30,738 bases of DNA, taken from positions 1-30,738 of the forward strand of contig JBPCJB010000125.1 of assembly GCA_051005735.1 (NCBI GenBank). The letters run 5' to 3'. Positions 16,010-22,786 of this stretch are shown here, piece after piece (position 1 is the stretch's first letter; each line of letters starts with the position of its first letter). The stretch is from Gaiellasilicea sp051005735 (lineage in GTDB: Bacteria; Actinomycetota; Thermoleophilia; Gaiellales; Gaiellaceae). The notes below the pieces were generated by a model that saw only the letters and a program-made list of their open reading frames with translations, was not told where the DNA came from and made no database searches. The translations under genes and the position numbers were made by a program.

Positions 16010-18481
16010 GTGACGGACAACGGCTACAACGTGCGCGTGCGCGCCTACATTCTTCGACCCGTCTTGCGACTGGCCACGGTTCTGGTCGCGGTCGGCGTCC
16101 TGCTTTCGCTGCCCGCGTCGGGCGCGGATGCGGCGTTCCCCGGCACGAACGGGCTGGTCGCGTTCGAGCGCGGGAGCGACATCTACACGGTTACGACCGG
16201 AAGCACGCCGGTCGTCAGCTCGACGGCTCTTGTCGCGAATGCCTCGGATCCCTCCTGGTCGCCGAACGGCAACAAGCTCGCGTTCACCCAGAGCGGCTCG
16301 GTCAAGGTCCTAACCGTCGATGGCGGCGCGATCCAGACTCTCGACACCGGTTCTGCGCCGACTTGGTCGCCCGACGGGACGATGATCGCCTATGAGCGCT
16401 CGACCGATATCTACGTGATCTCCTCGAGCGGCGGCACCGGTCGCAACCTCTCGAACAGCGGCGGCTCCGCGGCGGACGACGACCCCGCGTGGTCGCCCGA
16501 CGGTGACTCGATCGCCTTCACGCGCACGACGACGAACGCGGACATCTACACGATGGACGCGCCGTCGGATCCGGCCACCGGCGGCGGCGGCAACCAGGCG
16601 CAGCTGACGACCGCGACGACGAACGAGACGCAGCCGTCGTACGACCCGGACGGTGGCCTGATCGCCTTCGCCTCGGATCGGATCGGCGCCGCGCAGCGGC
16701 AGATCTACACGATCTCGAGCTCGGGAGGCACCGAGACGCGGGTGTCGAGCTCGACCGCCGACGACTACGCTCCAGCGCACTCCCCCGACGGGACGAGGAT
16801 CGCATTCGCTCGCACCGGGGCCGGGATCTATACCATCGGCACGGGCGAGACGCCGCTCACCTCCGGCGGCGCCGATACGAATCCCGACTGGCAGCCTGCG
16901 GCGCCGACGAACACCACCCTGCCCGTGATCACCGGCAACTTCTCCGACGGCGGGACAATGTTCGCCTCGACCGGCACGTTCGCGTCAGCTTCGAGCTATG
17001 CCTATCGCTGGCTGCGCTGCGACGAGGACGGCGAGGACTGCGAGGAGATCACTGGCGCCGACTCGTCCACCTATCGTGGCGCGAGTCAGGACGTCGGCAA
17101 GCGGCTGCGCGTCCGCGTCACGGCGACGAGCAGCAGCGGCTCGAGCACGGCGACGTCCGATCCGACGCCGCTGATCGCCGGCCCCGAGCCCCAGAACGTG
17201 ACTCCGCCGAAGGTGATCGTGCCCGGGACGACCGGCATTCCGATGGCCGGCGTCGCGCAGTCCTCCTCCGTCGGCTTCTGGACGGGCGAGGGCCCGATCA
17301 CCTACACCTATCAGTGGAAGAAGTGCCAGCCGAAGGACGGCCCCTGCTACCGGATCCTCGAGACGAGAGCGCAGTCTTCGACCTTCGTGCCGACGGCCGA
17401 CCTGGTGGGCTGGTCGCTCCGCGTGGAGGTCACAGCCACGAACTCGGCCGGCTCCTCGACCGTGCAGTCCGAGTCGACGCCGCTCGTGATCGCAAACGCG
17501 CCTCTGAACCTCGTCCGCCCGAGGATCTCCATCTCGACCGCGAACCCGACGGTCGGGCAGGAGCTCACCGCCGACACCGGCAGCTTCACGGGCTTCGGGC
17601 TCAGCTTCACCTACCAGTGGCGGCGCTGCGATCCCCCGGGCACGCTCCCGAGCTGCGTGCCGATCCCGGGCGCGACGACGAGCCGCTACACGACCACCGA
17701 GGCCGACCTTGGAGTGACGCTGCGGGTCTACGTGACCGCGACCGGGCTCGGCGGCTCGACGACGCAGTTCAGCGACCACACCTTCCCGACGATTCCGGCG
17801 CCGCGGCTCGCGCCCTCGCTGACGACGGCGCCGCTGATCACCGGCGATGCGGCGCCCGGCGAGTCGCTCACGGCCACGCGAGGCGCGTGGTCCGGCTTCG
17901 CGCCGCTGCGCTACTCCTCGGCGTGGCAGCGCTGCGACGCGACCGTCACGGTCTGCCGCACGCGGGCCGTCAAGGGCCTCGTCTACAAGGTGACGGCGGC
18001 CGATCTCGGCTTCCGGATCCGCTTCATCGTCGTCGCCCGGAACTCGGTCGGGAACGCGCGCGCGAACTCCGATGCGACGGAGCCGGTCGTGCTCGGCCCG
18101 CGGAAGCCGAAGGGCCGGACGATCGTCGGCACCAATCGCTCCGAGTACATCGCGGGTGGGGGTGGGGACGACGTCCTGAGCGGCCGCGGGGGCAATGACA
18201 CGATCAGGGGTGGCGGAGGCGACGACCGGCTGAACGGCGGCGACGGCAACGATTACATCGACGGTGGCGCCGATGTCGATCGGATCGACGGTGGCGCGGG
18301 GAGCGACACGATTCTCGTCGCCGACGGCGAGATCGACACCGTCCAGTGCGGTGCCGGAAACGACCGCGTGATCGCCGATGCGTCCGACCTGCTCTCGGGC
18401 TGCGAGATGATCAGCTTCCCGCCGACGACACCGGTGCCCGGTCCGGAGCCGCCCGACCCGCCGGATCCGCCGACTCCATAG
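16010..18481 (+). CDS. Secreted protein: TolB-like propeller, four Ig-like repeats, RTX calcium-binding repeats
   Basis: 823 residues, exported. A signal peptide spans about 1-42 (basic start, LATVLVAVGVLLSLP, then A-D-A-A). Residues about 45-300 are PD40/TolB-type blades with repeated W-S-P-D/N-G-x-x-I-A-F motifs, each followed by an I-Y-T/V strand. Residues about 300-695 contain four Ig-like repeats of about 95 residues, each with Y-x-W/x-x-C, a second Cys six to nine residues on, and LRVxVTAxNxxGSS; the Cys pairs suggest one disulfide per domain. Residues about 700-805 carry RTX nonapeptides (GGGGDDVLSG, GGNDTIRG, GGDGNDYIDG) that would bind calcium outside the cell. The tail is P-D-P-rich. 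GTG at 16010 is preferred over GTG at 16001 because AAGGGGGA is then about nine bases away. Function unknown; adhesion or surface structure is plausible. Confidence 0.85.
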   Translation: MTDNGYNVRVRAYILRPVLRLATVLVAVGVLLSLPASGADAAFPGTNGLVAFERGSDIYTVTTGSTPVVSSTALVANASDPSWSPNGNKLAFTQSGSVKVLTVDGGAIQTLDTGSAPTWSPDGTMIAYERSTDIYVISSSGGTGRNLSNSGGSAADDDPAWSPDGDSIAFTRTTTNADIYTMDAPSDPATGGGGNQAQLTTATTNETQPSYDPDGGLIAFASDRIGAAQRQIYTISSSGGTETRVSSSTADDYAPAHSPDGTRIAFARTGAGIYTIGTGETPLTSGGADTNPDWQPAAPTNTTLPVITGNFSDGGTMFASTGTFASASSYAYRWLRCDEDGEDCEEITGADSSTYRGASQDVGKRLRVRVTATSSSGSSTATSDPTPLIAGPEPQNVTPPKVIVPGTTGIPMAGVAQSSSVGFWTGEGPITYTYQWKKCQPKDGPCYRILETRAQSSTFVPTADLVGWSLRVEVTATNSAGSSTVQSESTPLVIANAPLNLVRPRISISTANPTVGQELTADTGSFTGFGLSFTYQWRRCDPPGTLPSCVPIPGATTSRYTTTEADLGVTLRVYVTATGLGGSTTQFSDHTFPTIPAPRLAPSLTTAPLITGDAAPGESLTATRGAWSGFAPLRYSSAWQRCDATVTVCRTRAVKGLVYKVTAADLGFRIRFIVVARNSVGNARANSDATEPVVLGPRKPKGRTIVGTNRSEYIAGGGGDDVLSGRGGNDTIRGGGGDDRLNGGDGNDYIDGGADVDRIDGGAGSDTILVADGEIDTVQCGAGNDRVIADASDLLSGCEMISFPPTTPVPGPEPPDPPDPPTP

Positions 18482-18487
18482 CCCGCG

Positions 18488-19087
18488 CTAGCTCTGAGCT
18501 CCCAGAGCTCGACGGAGCCCGAGCAGCCAGCGCGGGATCCGGCGCCGGGCGTGCGCGAGCGCATCGTCCACTTCGGCGCCGGCCCTCTCCCCGTGCCGGC
18601 CGGCGCCGTGGCCGACGAGGACGTGCAGCGCCGCCAGGCCCCGCAAGCTGCGCAACCGGAAGGGGCGCAGGAATGGGTGCACTCCGATGGGCTCGGCGCC
18701 CGCCTTGAAGAACGGGATCGTTCCGAGCGCGTCGGCGCAGACGAGGATCCGCCGCTCCGGCCACCAGAGCGCGACCTCCTGCCAGCGTCGCCAGGACGAG
18801 ACGCGGAGGAACGTGAACGGCGTCCCGGGGAGCGAGTCGGGCACGACGTGGAGCGGCACGCCGAGCCGCGCCGCCAGCGCAGCCGAGTCGCGGCCGTGGC
18901 GGTCGACGAGCTGGATCACGCCGGCCGGCGTCCCGAGCTCTCGGACGCGCTCCTCGAGGCCGTCCGCCTCGAAGGGGTCGATCAGATAGACGCGACCGTC
19001 GACGGCGAGCGCGTGCGCCGCTCTGTGCAGCCGCTCGTCCTCGATCCAGCCGAAACCTCCCTCGACCTCGTCGACGAACTCGGTCAC
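18488..19087 (-). CDS. Conserved MBL-like protein of unknown function
   Basis: A 199-residue protein with a layout resembling a degenerate metallo-beta-lactamase fold: an early AHALAVDGRVYLIDPFE strand pair, then QLVDRHGRDSAALAARLGVPLHV, WWPERRILVCADALGTI, and the late LHVLVGHGAGRHG. The hydrolase metal motif H-x-H-x-D-H is not present, so it is probably not a standard metallo-hydrolase. The GTG start overlaps the stop of the selenoprotein gene (GTGA), so it is the third gene of the hisA operon. Its stop lies six bases from the stop of the convergent secreted-protein gene. The fold assignment is tentative and no function is proposed. Confidence 0.65.
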   Translation of the reverse strand: MTEFVDEVEGGFGWIEDERLHRAAHALAVDGRVYLIDPFEADGLEERVRELGTPAGVIQLVDRHGRDSAALAARLGVPLHVVPDSLPGTPFTFLRVSSWRRWQEVALWWPERRILVCADALGTIPFFKAGAEPIGVHPFLRPFRLRSLRGLAALHVLVGHGAGRHGERAGAEVDDALAHARRRIPRWLLGLRRALGAQS

Positions 19088-19689
19088 GGGGGTTCCAGCT
19101 CGGCGAAGCCCTGCTCGAAGACCGCGTCGGGCTGGGCGCCGAGGACGAGCAGGTGCCGGTCGAGGAGGAAGGCAGGCACGCCGGTCGCTCCGATCGAAAT
19201 CGCCTGACGCGTAGAGCTCTCGATCCGCTCACGGTAGCCGTCTCCAGCGAGGACCGACTCGACCTCGTCGTCCGGGAGCCCGAGCTCCGCGGCCAGGGCA
19301 CGCAGGACGGCGGAGTCGCCGAGATCCTGCGCCTCGGCCCAGTAGGCGTCCATCAGCCGGTCGTGGGTCTCCTCGTGACGACCGAGCTCGCGCGCCAGCT
19401 CCGTGAGCCGCAGCGCCTTCATCGTGTTCGGCACCAGGTCGGGGTGCGGGTTGTACTCGAGCCCGCGGGCCGCGAAGGTCGCCCTCATGCGCTCTGTCAT
19501 CCCTTCGCCGTAGCGCGCCAGCAGCTCCGCTCGTGGCATGCCCTCGGGCGGGTATTCCGGGTGGAGATCGAACGGGAGCCAGACGATGGTGGCGCCGAAC
19601 CGGCGACCGAGCCAGGTGGCGGTTGGTTGCGCCACGCGGCAGAAGGGTCAGATGTAGTCGCTCCAGATCGCGACGGTCCGCTCGCTCAT
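19084..19689 (-). CDS. DsbA/FrnE-like thioredoxin-fold selenoprotein (in-frame UGA = Sec14)
   Basis: A 201-residue DsbA-family oxidoreductase of the FrnE group. From the ATG at 19689, which overlaps the hisA stop as ATGA, the frame reads M-S-E-R-T-V-A-I-W-S-D-Y-I-U-P-F-C, with the TGA at 19648-19650 replacing the first Cys of the C-P-F-C active site; Cys17 remains. The rest is intact: FDLHPEYPPEGMPRAEL, the helical insertion, and the cis-Pro loop TGVPAFLLD with a VLGAQPDAVFEQ end. A perfect six-pair hairpin follows the TGA at SECIS distance. Starting at an internal GTG after the TGA would remove the active site and first strand, so selenocysteine is the better reading. It would catalyse thiol-disulfide exchange in the cytosol (no signal peptide). 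Confidence 0.82.
19616..19635 (-). promoter_or_regulatory. Candidate bacterial SECIS hairpin of the DsbA-like gene
   Basis: Twelve bases after the TGA, GTGGCG and CGCCAC form six perfect pairs around CAACCAAC. If the last G-C pair opens, the loop begins with G, as bacterial SECIS loops require, 17 bases from the UGA and within the known range. The loop fits the consensus less well than that of the deiodinase-like gene. Confidence 0.55.
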
Positions 19690-20408
19690 ACCTCGAGGCT
19701 AACCGCCTCGGCGAGCCTGAAACGGCCCAGCCAGAGCGCGCTCCCGGCCACCGCTCCTTCGCAACCAAGCTTCCGGATCGCGCGGAGATCGTCGAGCGAG
19801 GCGATCCCGCCGGCCGCGAGCACCGGTAGCTGCGAGACCTCGAGCACCGTCGCGAGCAGCTCGAGGTCGGGTCCGGCGAGCGAGCCGTCGCGGCTCGTGC
19901 TCGTGGCGAGCAGGCGGCTCACGCCCGCGACGCGGCATTGCTCGGCGAGCTCCGCCGCGGTTGCGGTCGAGCGCGCGGCCCAGCCCTGGACTGCGACGCG
20001 CTCGTCTCGCACGTCGACGGCCACGACGATCCGGTCGCCGAAGCGCTCCACGGCCCGATCGAGGAAGCTCGGCTCGAGCGCCGCGGTGCCGACGAGCACC
20101 CGGGCCGCCCCGGCAGCGAGGGCCCCGGCGATCGCCTCGAGCGTCCGGTAGCCGCCCCCGACCTGGATCGGCGCCTCCGTTGCGGCGGTCACAGTGCGCA
20201 CGAGCTCGGCGGTGGGGAAGCCGCGGAAGGCGCCGTCCAGGTCGACGAGATGGAGCCACGACGCCCCTTCGGATGCGAAGCGCGCCGCCGCGACCGCGGG
20301 ATCGCCGCCCTCGACGGTGACGCGCGCGGGATCGCCCTGCGCCAGCCGGACGACCCTGCCGGCGAGGACGTCGATTGCGGGATAGACGGTGAAACTCTGT
20401 GATTGCAC
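19686..20408 (-). CDS. hisA: Phosphoribosylformimino-AICAR-P isomerase HisA (possibly PriA)
   Basis: Amadori isomerisation of ProFAR to PRFAR, histidine step 4. It is a 240-residue (beta/alpha)8 barrel with YPAIDVLAGRVVRL (Asp13), LHLVDLDGAF, QVGGGYRT for phosphate, AVDVRDERVAVQGW (Asp132), TSRDGSLAGPD and AAGGIAS. Actinobacterial HisA proteins are often the bifunctional HisA/TrpF enzyme PriA; this cannot be decided here. The start is GTG at 20408; a TAGCAT -10 element six bases upstream suggests a leaderless mRNA. Unusually, hisA is split from the other his genes and transcribed divergently, heading an operon with the DsbA-like selenoprotein. Confidence 0.93.
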   Translation of the reverse strand: MQSQSFTVYPAIDVLAGRVVRLAQGDPARVTVEGGDPAVAAARFASEGASWLHLVDLDGAFRGFPTAELVRTVTAATEAPIQVGGGYRTLEAIAGALAAGAARVLVGTAALEPSFLDRAVERFGDRIVVAVDVRDERVAVQGWAARSTATAAELAEQCRVAGVSRLLATSTSRDGSLAGPDLELLATVLEVSQLPVLAAGGIASLDDLRAIRKLGCEGAVAGSALWLGRFRLAEAVSLEV

Positions 20409-20422
20409 GCTAGCATGCTAAC
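20409..20422. promoter_or_regulatory. Palindromic bidirectional promoter or operator between hisA and the TrpR-like gene
   Basis: TAGCATGCTA (20411-20420) is a perfect palindrome, extendable to 14 bases with one mismatch pair. It holds a -10-like TAGCAT on each strand: 20411-20416 on plus and 20420-20415 on minus. The minus copy has a TGT extended -10 and is six bases from the hisA GTG; the plus copy would start transcription near 20423, about eight bases before the regulator ATG. As a symmetric site beside a TrpR-family gene it could also be an operator. Confidence 0.55.
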
Positions 20423-20430
20423 ATGGAGCC

Positions 20431-20748
20431 ATGGCGCGCGAGACTGTGGATTCTGCTCGTCCGGTCGAGCGGCTGCCGGGCCTGGACGACCTCGCCGCGG
20501 CGATCGTCAGCCTGCGCTCGACCGACGAGCTGAAGCGATTCCTGCGCGACCTCTGCACGCTGCCCGAGCTCGAGGCGCTCACCCACCGCTGGCAGACGGC
20601 CCGCCTGCTAGAGGAGGGGGTGCCGTATCTCGAGATCGCCGGCCGCGTGCCGACGAGCACGGCCACGGTCACTCGCGTCGCCCAATGGCTGCGGCACGGC
20701 ACCGGCGGCTACCGGATCGCGCTCGACCGCGCGCGCGGGCGGAAGTAG
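20431..20748 (+). CDS. TrpR-related DNA-binding protein, YerC/YecD family
   Basis: A 105-residue helical protein of the Trp-repressor-like superfamily. AAAIVSLRSTDELKRFLRDLCTLPELEALTHRWQTARLL is the conserved YerC/YecD core, and YLEIAGRVPTSTATVTRVAQWL is the helix-turn-helix, with TSTATVTRV as recognition helix. The ATG at 20431 has GGAG three bases upstream, which is a short spacing. Its TAG shares a base with the hisG GTG (TAGTG), so it is the first gene of the his operon. A natural proposal is that it regulates the his genes through the adjacent palindrome; that is inference, and ligand and target are not known from the sequence. Confidence 0.87.
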   Translation: MARETVDSARPVERLPGLDDLAAAIVSLRSTDELKRFLRDLCTLPELEALTHRWQTARLLEEGVPYLEIAGRVPTSTATVTRVAQWLRHGTGGYRIALDRARGRK

Positions 20749-21638
20749 TGCCGCCCGCCCGCTTCACGCGTGCCGGCGCAAACGGCCGCCTGACGCTCGC
20801 CGTCCCCTCCAAGGGCAGGATGTCGGAGCCCGCACTGCGCCTCTGCGCGGACGCGGGCCTCGGCTTCGAGGCGACCGAGCGCGCCCTGCTCGTGCCGTGC
20901 TCGAACGCGCCCGTCGACCTCCTCCTCGTCCGCCCGAGCGACATCCCGGAGTACGTGCAGGACGGTGTCGTCCACCTCGGGATCACCGGCGCCAACCTCG
21001 TTGTCGAGGCCGATGCCGACGTGCTCACGCTCGCCGAGCTCGGCTTCGCGCGCTGCACGCTCCAGGCGGCGGTACCGGAGGACTCCGTCCATCAGGATCT
21101 CGCCTCGCTCGCCGGCCTCCGTGTCGCGACCGCCTACCCGGTGACGACGCGAGCCTGCCTGGAGCGGCTCGGGATCTCCGCCGAGCTGGTGCCCGTCTCG
21201 GGCTCCGTCGAGGCCGCGCCGCGCCTCGGGCTCTCCGACGCGATCGTCGATCTCGTCTCGACCGGCTCGACGGCGAGCGCGAACGGCCTCCGCCTCGTCG
21301 GCGCCCTGCTCGAGTCGCAGGCCGTGCTCGTCGGCAGCGAGGCCGCGGTGGCCGAGCAGCGCGAGCTCGTGGAGCGCTTCGAGTTGATGCTCGCCGGGGT
21401 CGTGGCCGCTCGCCGGCGCCGCTACCTGATGATGAACGCGCCGGCGTCGGCTCTGCCCGAGCTCGAGCGCCTGCTGCCGAGCATGGGCGCACCCTCTGTG
21501 CTCAAGCTCGCCGCAGAGGGACAGATCGCGATCCACGCCGCCGTGGAAGCGGACGAGCTCTGGAACCTGCTCGCGCCGCTCAAGGCCGCCGGCGCCTCGT
21601 CGATCCTCGTCCTGCCGGTGGAGCGGCTTGTTCCGTGA
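20748..21638 (+). CDS. hisG: ATP phosphoribosyltransferase, long form HisG
   Basis: First and committed histidine step: ATP plus PRPP to phosphoribosyl-ATP. It has 296 residues. The two-domain catalytic core has LAVPSKGRMSEPALRLCADAGL, DLLLVRPSDIPEYVQDGVVHLGITGANL and the PRPP loop DLVSTGSTASANGLR. A C-terminal ACT-like regulatory domain follows (RRRYLMMNAPASALPELERLLP to ILVLPVERLVP), so this is the hexameric, histidine-inhibited long form that does not need HisZ. The GTG at 20748 overlaps the preceding TAG by one base and gives a short N-terminal extension before GRLTLAVPSKG. The stop overlaps the hisD start as GTGA. Confidence 0.94.
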   Translation: MPPARFTRAGANGRLTLAVPSKGRMSEPALRLCADAGLGFEATERALLVPCSNAPVDLLLVRPSDIPEYVQDGVVHLGITGANLVVEADADVLTLAELGFARCTLQAAVPEDSVHQDLASLAGLRVATAYPVTTRACLERLGISAELVPVSGSVEAAPRLGLSDAIVDLVSTGSTASANGLRLVGALLESQAVLVGSEAAVAEQRELVERFELMLAGVVAARRRRYLMMNAPASALPELERLLPSMGAPSVLKLAAEGQIAIHAAVEADELWNLLAPLKAAGASSILVLPVERLVP

Positions 21639-22786
21639 GGGGGACTGGGCTGGAGGACGTGCTGCCCCGCGTCGGCGAGATCGTGGCCGACGTCCGCGAC
21701 CGCGGCGACGCGGCGCTGCTCGAGTGGACGGCGCGGCTGGACGGGCCGTCCGAGGCAGAGCAGTGGCTGCGAGTCGCGGCCGAGGCGCTCGACGCCGCGA
21801 GCGTCGAGGACGACGTGCTCGAGGCGGTTCGCTCGCTCGCCGCGGCCGTGCGCGAGGTGGCAGTCTCGCAGCGGCCGGCGGACACTCGCGTCGAGGCGGT
21901 ACCCGGGATCGCCACCGAGCGGCGCTGGCGCCCGCTCTCATCGGTCGGCGTCTACGTTCCCGGCGGTCGAGCGGCGTATCCGTCCTCGCTCGTGATGGCG
22001 GCCGTCCCCGCGCAGGTCGCCGGCGTGGGTCGGATCGTCGTCGTCACGCCGCGTCCGGCCGAGGTGACGCTGGCGGTGGCGCGCGAGCTCGGGCTCGACG
22101 AGATCTATGCGGTCGGCGGCGCCCAGGCGATCGCCGCGCTCGCCTATGGAACCGAGACGATCGCGCCGGTGGACAAGATCGTCGGGCCGGGCAACCGCTA
22201 CGTGACCGCGGCGAAGCTGCTCGTCTCGAGCCGGGTCGGGATCGACCTCCCGGCCGGGCCGAGCGAGGTCGTCCTGATCGCCGATGCGAGCGCCGATCCC
22301 GCCCAGTGCGCCGCCGACCTGCTCGCCCAGGCCGAGCACGGGTCGGACAGCGAGGCGATCCTGCTCAGCCTCGAGCCGGATCTCTCGGCTGCGGTGCGTG
22401 CCCTCGTCGGCGGGCAGCACAACGTCTCTGTTGACGACGTGGCCTCTCTGGACGAGGCGCTGGCTCGCTCGGACGAGTACGCGCCAGAGCACCTGGAGCT
22501 CTGGCTCGCCGACTCCGAGCGAGCCGTCGAGCGGGTACGGAACGCCGGCACTGTCTTCGTCCGGACGTCAGCCGTCGTCGGCGACTACGCCTCCGGCGCG
22601 ACCCACTTGCTCCCGACCGGCGGGCTCGCGCGCGGGGCCGGCGGGCTCGGACTGGAGAGCTTCCTCAAGCCCCTTCAGATCGTGCGCGCGGACGCAGCGG
22701 GACTCGAGCGGGCGCGCGAGATCGCCCTGCCTCTCGCCCGGGTCGAGGGCCTGCCGCTGCACGCTGCTGCGTTGGCGTTGCGATGA
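21635..22786 (+). CDS. hisD: Histidinol dehydrogenase HisD
   Basis: Oxidises L-histidinol to L-histidine in two NAD-dependent steps at a zinc site. Visible motifs are VGVYVPGGRAAYPSSLVM, KIVGPGNRYVTAAK, DLPAGPSEVVLIAD, LLAQAEHGSDSEAILL (zinc and catalytic region), DEYAPEHLEL and GDYASGATHLLPTGG. At 383 residues it is shorter than the usual 420-440; the N-terminal arm seems reduced, since the protein begins close to LEDVLPRVGEIVADVRDRGDAAL. The start is the GTG overlapping the hisG stop; no earlier start is available without running into hisG. The stop overlaps the hisC/B ATG as ATGA. Confidence 0.93.
   Translation: MRGTGLEDVLPRVGEIVADVRDRGDAALLEWTARLDGPSEAEQWLRVAAEALDAASVEDDVLEAVRSLAAAVREVAVSQRPADTRVEAVPGIATERRWRPLSSVGVYVPGGRAAYPSSLVMAAVPAQVAGVGRIVVVTPRPAEVTLAVARELGLDEIYAVGGAQAIAALAYGTETIAPVDKIVGPGNRYVTAAKLLVSSRVGIDLPAGPSEVVLIADASADPAQCAADLLAQAEHGSDSEAILLSLEPDLSAAVRALVGGQHNVSVDDVASLDEALARSDEYAPEHLELWLADSERAVERVRNAGTVFVRTSAVVGDYASGATHLLPTGGLARGAGGLGLESFLKPLQIVRADAAGLERAREIALPLARVEGLPLHAAALALR

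Noticed and set aside
19648..19650. TGA as an inactivating stop (pseudogene) in the DsbA-like gene
   Set aside because: The stop sits precisely at the redox Cys, the rest of the frame is intact, a SECIS-like stem follows, and a second similar case is in the same window.
20403..20747. Long N-terminal extension of hisG through the TrpR-like gene
   Set aside because: The extended part is an out-of-frame reading of the TrpR-like gene. The GTG at 20748 overlapping the TAG is the natural start.
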